DNA of 64,000 nucleotides, from positions 62,001 to 126,000 of the forward strand of contig CANAIC010000156.1 of assembly GCA_947359465.1 (NCBI GenBank). Reading direction: 5' to 3'. The stretch is from Metellina segmentata. Lineage: Eukaryota > Arthropoda > Arachnida > Araneae > Tetragnathidae. Under the pieces are notes generated by a model. The model saw only the letters and a program-made list of their open reading frames with translations. It was not told the origin of the DNA and made no database searches. A program made the translations under genes and the position numbers. Of this stretch, positions 60,094-64,000 are shown in pieces (the stretch's first letter is position 1; every line of letters begins with the position of its first letter).

Positions 60094-62871
60094 ATGGCTT
60101 CCTTTCTTTCCTGGAACTGCCGGGGTTTTCGTCAAAAAATTGATGACGTAAAAGACATCATAAACAACCATAAGCCAGCTGCAATTGCCCTCCAGGAGAC
60201 GTATCTAAAAAACGCCGATACCACCAACATTTGTCATTTCACTTTGTTTAGAAAAGATTACGACGATGGCCAAAGAGCATGTGGAGGTGTTGCATTGCTT
60301 ACCTCCCATGACTTTCCAGTCACCCAAATTAACCTTACAACAAATCTCCAAGCTGTTGCTGTAAGACTTCATATAAATATTCTAATCACAATATGTAATT
60401 TATACTTACCTCCTAACACCCATATCGCCACTTCTGACTTAAATAATTTAATAGATCAACTTCCGCAACCATTCATCATACTTGGTGACCTAAATGGCCA
60501 TCATATCGTCTGGGGCAGTTCAGACATTAATAGTAGAGGCAAACAGATCGAAAAATTAATAACAGACAATGATTTATGCATCATGAATAACGACCAACCT
60601 ACTTACTTTCACTCACCTTCACTTACTTACCATTCAATAGATCTGGCAATTTGCACTCCTCCAATTTTACCATTTTGGACTTTTTCTGTGGATCCTTACC
60701 TCTACAATAGCGACCATTATCCTATAAAACTAAAATATGCAGGCCAATACCAACCTCACACTGACAGCCAATCCAACTATATTTTTGAAACTGCCAACTG
60801 GCCACTTTTTACCAGCCTCGCAGATATTTCAAACGCAGTAGAAATTGGTGACATCGATGAAGTGACTTTAAAAATAACAGATATAATTATAGCAAGTGCT
60901 GACGCTTCCATTAAAAAAGTTATTAATAGGCCTAAAAAACAAAAGAAACCTTGGTGGAATGAGGATTGTAGCGATGCCTATCGGAAACAGAGGAAAGCCT
61001 GGAATATCTTCAATAGATACCCGACGAGTGAAAACTATATTTTTTATAAAAACACAAAAGCTTCCTTTCGAAAAATACAACGACGTAGTAAGAGGGATTC
61101 TTGGATGAATTATATCAATACTATTAATAGTAAAGTCACTAGTAAACAATTATGGAACCGAATTAAAAGAATTTCTGGTGTCTACCCAAAAAAACAGATT
61201 CCTATTCTTGAAAATAATAATGTAATACTATCGGCACCCAAAGACATAGCAAACACAATTGCTTCATGTCTTTCCGAAATATCCAGCTCCAACAACTACA
61301 CTGAAAGTTTTAAGAAAATTAAAATCGCATCTGAAAAGAATAAAGTTAATTTTACCTCAAACCGTATACTATCTTATAATTGTGATTTTACTTTTCCCGA
61401 ATTGACAAAGGCTTTATCCTTAGTTCACAAATCAACCCCTGGCCCAGATAATATTAGTTACATCATGCTCAAACATCTATCCAATAGTTCTTTAAATTAT
61501 CTCCTGAAATTTTATAACAGAATTTGGACCGAGCACACTTTTCCGCAGTCATGGCGATATGCTACTATAATACCCATACTGAAACCGAACAAAGACCCCA
61601 AGAATCCTTCGAACTACCGTCCAATAGCCTTGACAAGCTGCGTATGCAAAGTTCTTGAAAAGATGGTCAACGCAAGGCTAATGTATGTTTTAGAAATAGA
61701 TAAATGTCTCTCTCCACTTCAAAGTGGTTTCAGAAAAAGTAGATCGACTATTGACAACTTAGTAGCTCTCGAGACCGAAATACGTAACGCTTTTGTGCAA
61801 AATAAGCATATCGTCTCGATTTTTTTCGATATCGAAAAAGCCTACGATCGAACGTGGAGACATGGAATTTTAAAAGACATTTTTAAAAATGACATAAGAG
61901 GAAATCTGCCTATTTTTATCCAAAATTTCTTAGAGAAAAGGTATTTTAAAGTAAGGATTGGATCGATTTTATCCGATATTTTTATTCAAGAGGAGGGGGT
62001 GCCACAAGGCAGTGTTTTAAGTGTGACTCTATTTATTTTAAAGATTAATGATATTGTTTCTAATTTGCCTCCGTCTGTAAAAGGTCTTATTTATGTTGAC
62101 GATCTGCAAATTTCATGCGCAGCTAAAGACATTCGTTTAATAGAGAGACAACTTCAACAGGCAGTAAATAAAATCACACATTGGACTAATGAAAATGGTT
62201 TCAGTTTTTCACCTTCTAAAACCGCTTGTGTTCATTTTTGCAAAAAGCGTAATCTTCATCTTGACCCTGAAATATTTTTCAAAGATATTTTAATTAATGT
62301 TGTGGACAATTTAAAATTTTTAGGTATCATATTTGACAAGAAGTTGACTTTTCAACCGCATATTTTAAATCTACGCAAACGTTGCGAAAAGGCCCTCAAC
62401 ATATTAAAAGTTTTATCGAAATTATCATGGGGATCTGATCGTACTTGTCTTTTGAAAATATATAGAACTTTAATACGATCTAAATTGGACTACGGCTGCG
62501 TGGTGTATGGTTCAGCAAGAAAATCTGCTCTTCAAACTCTGAACACCATCCACCACACAGCTTTACGTTTATGTTCTGGGGCCTTTAGGACTTCACCTGT
62601 AAGAAGCTTGTATGTGGACACCTTTGAACCTTCTCTGGACTTAAGGCGACAGTTGTTGTCCTTAGAATATTATGTTAGAATTTCCTCAATACCTCATCAC
62701 CCATTGCATACCATTCATCACAGTCCATATTTAAAAAGCGCGCCTTTATCAAGCAAAAACATCCTTCATCCCTACATTCCATTTAAGAATGCTGGATTTG
62801 TTGAACGGATCCGAAATTTCTTCACTTGTCGTCACCCAGAAAAAACTGTATTATTTCTCTCCTTGGTTTAA
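60094..62871 (+). CDS. LINE ORF2: APE-type endonuclease and reverse transcriptase (truncated by frameshift)
   Basis: The 925-residue frame holds the enzymes for target-primed reverse transcription. Endonuclease, residues 1-215: Asn8 in S-W-N-C-R-G, Glu35 in L-Q-E-T, Asp132 and Asn134 in G-D-L-N-G, and Ser206-Asp207-His208 match the APE catalytic set. Reverse transcriptase, about 440-720: the T-P-G-P-D block, the N-Y-R-P-I-A-L-T block, motif A with Asp579 (F-F-D-I-E-K-A-Y-D), the G-V-P-Q-G-S block and the active site Y667-V-D-D670. All the catalytic residues I looked for are present. After about residue 916 the frame leaves the expected path and stops at 62871, while the RNase H domain continues in the next frame. 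An extra A in the A6 run at 62840-62845 would explain this. Relatives carry EN, RT and RNase H in one frame of about 1200 or more codons. Confidence 0.93.
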   Translation: MASFLSWNCRGFRQKIDDVKDIINNHKPAAIALQETYLKNADTTNICHFTLFRKDYDDGQRACGGVALLTSHDFPVTQINLTTNLQAVAVRLHINILITICNLYLPPNTHIATSDLNNLIDQLPQPFIILGDLNGHHIVWGSSDINSRGKQIEKLITDNDLCIMNNDQPTYFHSPSLTYHSIDLAICTPPILPFWTFSVDPYLYNSDHYPIKLKYAGQYQPHTDSQSNYIFETANWPLFTSLADISNAVEIGDIDEVTLKITDIIIASADASIKKVINRPKKQKKPWWNEDCSDAYRKQRKAWNIFNRYPTSENYIFYKNTKASFRKIQRRSKRDSWMNYINTINSKVTSKQLWNRIKRISGVYPKKQIPILENNNVILSAPKDIANTIASCLSEISSSNNYTESFKKIKIASEKNKVNFTSNRILSYNCDFTFPELTKALSLVHKSTPGPDNISYIMLKHLSNSSLNYLLKFYNRIWTEHTFPQSWRYATIIPILKPNKDPKNPSNYRPIALTSCVCKVLEKMVNARLMYVLEIDKCLSPLQSGFRKSRSTIDNLVALETEIRNAFVQNKHIVSIFFDIEKAYDRTWRHGILKDIFKNDIRGNLPIFIQNFLEKRYFKVRIGSILSDIFIQEEGVPQGSVLSVTLFILKINDIVSNLPPSVKGLIYVDDLQISCAAKDIRLIERQLQQAVNKITHWTNENGFSFSPSKTACVHFCKKRNLHLDPEIFFKDILINVVDNLKFLGIIFDKKLTFQPHILNLRKRCEKALNILKVLSKLSWGSDRTCLLKIYRTLIRSKLDYGCVVYGSARKSALQTLNTIHHTALRLCSGAFRTSPVRSLYVDTFEPSLDLRRQLLSLEYYVRISSIPHHPLHTIHHSPYLKSAPLSSKNILHPYIPFKNAGFVERIRNFFTCRHPEKTVLFLSLV

Positions 62872-63778
62872 TCATAATTTTGTATTTCAAAACCCCTTCA
62901 AAGATTTTTATAAGGCAGATACATCTGATATTATTTACAAACAACTCTTTCAAAACCATACAGAAAAATACTCTAATTTCATTTATATTTATACCGACGG
63001 ATCTAAAAGGGCAAACTATGTTGGAGCTGCGTTCACTATTAATCACTCTGTTCACAGTTTTAAACTTCATTCTTCCTGTTCTGTTTTTACCTCTGAAATC
63101 ATGGCCATATATAAAGCATTAGAATATATATCGGATCATTCTCATAAAAAATGTATTATTTTTACAGATTCATTAAGTGTTTTACAGTCATTGAAACATC
63201 CTGATCATTCCAGTCATCCCGTTGTTTTAGAGTCATTAAAAAGAATTTATCATCTTTCATCCAAAAATTTTAACTTGTTATTTTGTTGGATCCCATCTCA
63301 TGTTGGGATATCTGGAAATGAATTAGTTGACAAAGCCGCCAAATCGGCCGTAAATAATTTTAATCATACCATTCCTTATCGTGACCTAAAATCTATCATT
63401 TACACATTTTTACAAGACAAATGGCAAAACGAATGGAATAGAGAAACTGAAAACAAACTCCATGCTATAAAACCAAATATAACTCTATGGCAGTCACCAG
63501 CTTTAAGACGACAGCAGGTAATGCTAACTCGACTCCGTATTGGTCATACGCGTATAACTCATAGGCACCTCCTCCTCGGAGAAGATCATCCCATTTGTAA
63601 TTACTGCATTTGCCCACTAACTGTAAAACACATTTTAATAGAGTGTTCTCATTTTAATTATCAACGACTTAAATATTTTAATTCTTTTACCTTGACTTTA
63701 GAAGACATGGTTGGGGAGAATCCTCATCCAAATATTTTTAGCTTTTTACATGACATTGGTTTTATCCATCACATATAA
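62789..63778 (+). pseudogene. LINE ORF2 continuation: RNase H domain and C-terminal Cys/His motif (shifted frame)
   Basis: In the frame +1 relative to the RT part, this reads 329 residues from an ATG at 62789. True coding sequence probably begins at the shift near 62840-62845, and the ATG overlaps the RT frame by chance. RNase H type I residues are all present: Asp70 (Y-T-D-G-S-K), Glu103 (S-E-I-M-A), Asp127 (F-T-D-S-L), His171 and Asp181 (D-K-A-A-K). The enzyme removes the RNA strand of RNA-DNA hybrids during reverse transcription. A Cys270-Cys273-His281-Cys286 cluster near the end may bind zinc; it is also present in the left LINE copy. Without a repaired frame this domain would not be made as part of ORF2. 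A base-calling error in the A run cannot be excluded. Confidence 0.88.
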
Positions 63779-63899
63779 TTTCATATAGTATTTACTCATT
63801 ATGTTTTGACTCATCTCATTTCATTATTATATTATGTATCTGATTTTTATCTTGAGTTTGGCATAATATGTCCCAAGAGGACTCAATGCCACAAAACTA
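63779..63899 (+). other. LINE 3' UTR
   Basis: A short AT-rich trailer after the TAA at 63776-63778. Its segment 63851-63889 is identical to the end of the left LINE copy, followed by an A-rich stretch before the tail. Confidence 0.85.
63852..63890 (+). promoter_or_regulatory. Conserved LINE 3'-terminal fold (candidate RT recognition element)
   Basis: TTGAGT (63852-63857) is complementary to ACTCAA (63881-63886), and GGCAT (63860-63864) to ATGCC (63886-63890). The order stem 1, stem 2, stem 1', stem 2' is that of an H-type pseudoknot. GTCC (63870-63873) and GGAC (63879-63882) offer a competing hairpin. The block is unchanged in the left copy. Recognition of 3'-terminal RNA structure by the RT is established for several LINEs; it is inferred here. 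Confidence 0.4.
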
Positions 63900-63919
63900 A
63901 ATCCAATCCAATCCAATCC
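63900..63919 (+). repeat. (AATCC)4 LINE tail
   Basis: Four copies of AATCC follow the 3' UTR where many LINEs have poly(A). Short tandem tails are typical of I-group elements. The final bases merge with the target-site duplication. Confidence 0.9.
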
Positions 63920-63931
63920 ATTACTTCACGC
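63917..63931. repeat. Target-site duplication, right copy
   Basis: This matches 58263-58277 exactly. The unambiguous core is TTACTTCACGC (63921-63931). Confidence 0.9.
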
Positions 63932-64000
63932 TTGAAGGCATTAATAGACTGCTGTTCACCGACAATCAGCATGTCGTCAACATATAACCCAAGGAAAAGC
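63932..64000 (-). pseudogene. Array resumes: remainder of unit U54 copia RT fragment
   Basis: The sequence picks up exactly where the unit was cut at 58277 and follows the consensus to the window edge, through the codons for the Y-V-D-D block and into L-G-L. The tandem array therefore continues to the right of the window. Confidence 0.93.

Larger units (their letters stand above)
58278..63916 (+). mobile_element. Near-complete I-group-like LINE inserted in the array
   Basis: The element is about 5.6 kb: a 536-bp 5' UTR, ORF1 with three zinc knuckles, ORF2 with APE-type endonuclease, reverse transcriptase and RNase H, a 3' UTR and an (AATCC)n tail. It is flanked by a perfect short duplication of array sequence. 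An RNase H domain after the RT argues for the I group (I/Nimb-like clades) over Jockey proper, which typically lacks it. Clade placement needs a tree. One frameshift in ORF2 means this copy probably cannot make a complete protein. AT-rich coding sequence contrasts with the more balanced array. Its 5' end is taken as the first base after the duplication. Confidence 0.93.

Noticed and set aside
60868..61149. Minus- and plus-strand short frames inside ORF2 (also 62822-63122)
   Set aside because: They overlap the well-supported LINE frame in other phases and have low-complexity content.

Overview
The window is a stretch of eukaryotic, most likely arthropod, repeat DNA. No host gene, tRNA, rRNA or CRISPR array is visible. 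The case for an arthropod is indirect. It rests on an I-group-like LINE whose ORF1 carries three zinc knuckles in the style common in arthropod elements, a copia-type reverse transcriptase fragment, and sequence resembling a rhabdovirus nucleoprotein, a kind of endogenous viral element well known in arthropod genomes. I cannot name the species.

Layout. Positions 1-515 are the 3' end of a LINE on the + strand: the end of its ORF2 plus a 3' UTR that lacks the usual tail. Positions 516-58277 are one uninterrupted head-to-tail array of a 1080-bp unit, with 53 complete units plus a partial unit at each end. Each unit is a chimera read on the minus strand. About 335 bp is a copia (Ty1) reverse transcriptase fragment with its YVDD motif, and about 745 bp encodes the C-terminal half or more of a rhabdovirus-like nucleoprotein (N). 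Positions 58278-63916 are a nearly intact 5.6-kb LINE on the + strand, with a 5' UTR, ORF1, an endonuclease/reverse transcriptase/RNase H ORF2 broken by one frameshift, a 3' UTR and an (AATCC)n tail. It sits inside an array unit and is flanked by a target-site duplication of 11-15 bp. Array sequence resumes at 63932 and runs off the window.

Units are numbered here from U0 (partial, left) to U54 (partial, interrupted by the LINE). Complete unit U1 covers 874-1953. Copies differ by only a few bases. Variants are shared among near neighbours, which points to unequal exchange or conversion. The left 13 units are the most polymorphic, U30-U37 show an alternating pattern, and U40-U52 are almost uniform. 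Six units carry small deletions (3, 3, 1, 3, 2 and 1 bp), which account for the drift from exact 1080-bp spacing.

How the parts relate. The LINEs are the only elements with a recognisable expression programme. The viral and copia pieces are fragments without their own start context. Their most plausible biological role, if any, is as a satellite or a source of small RNA. Transcription in the + direction, for example read-through from the left LINE, would give RNA antisense to both the viral N gene and copia. That is an inference the sequence permits but does not prove.
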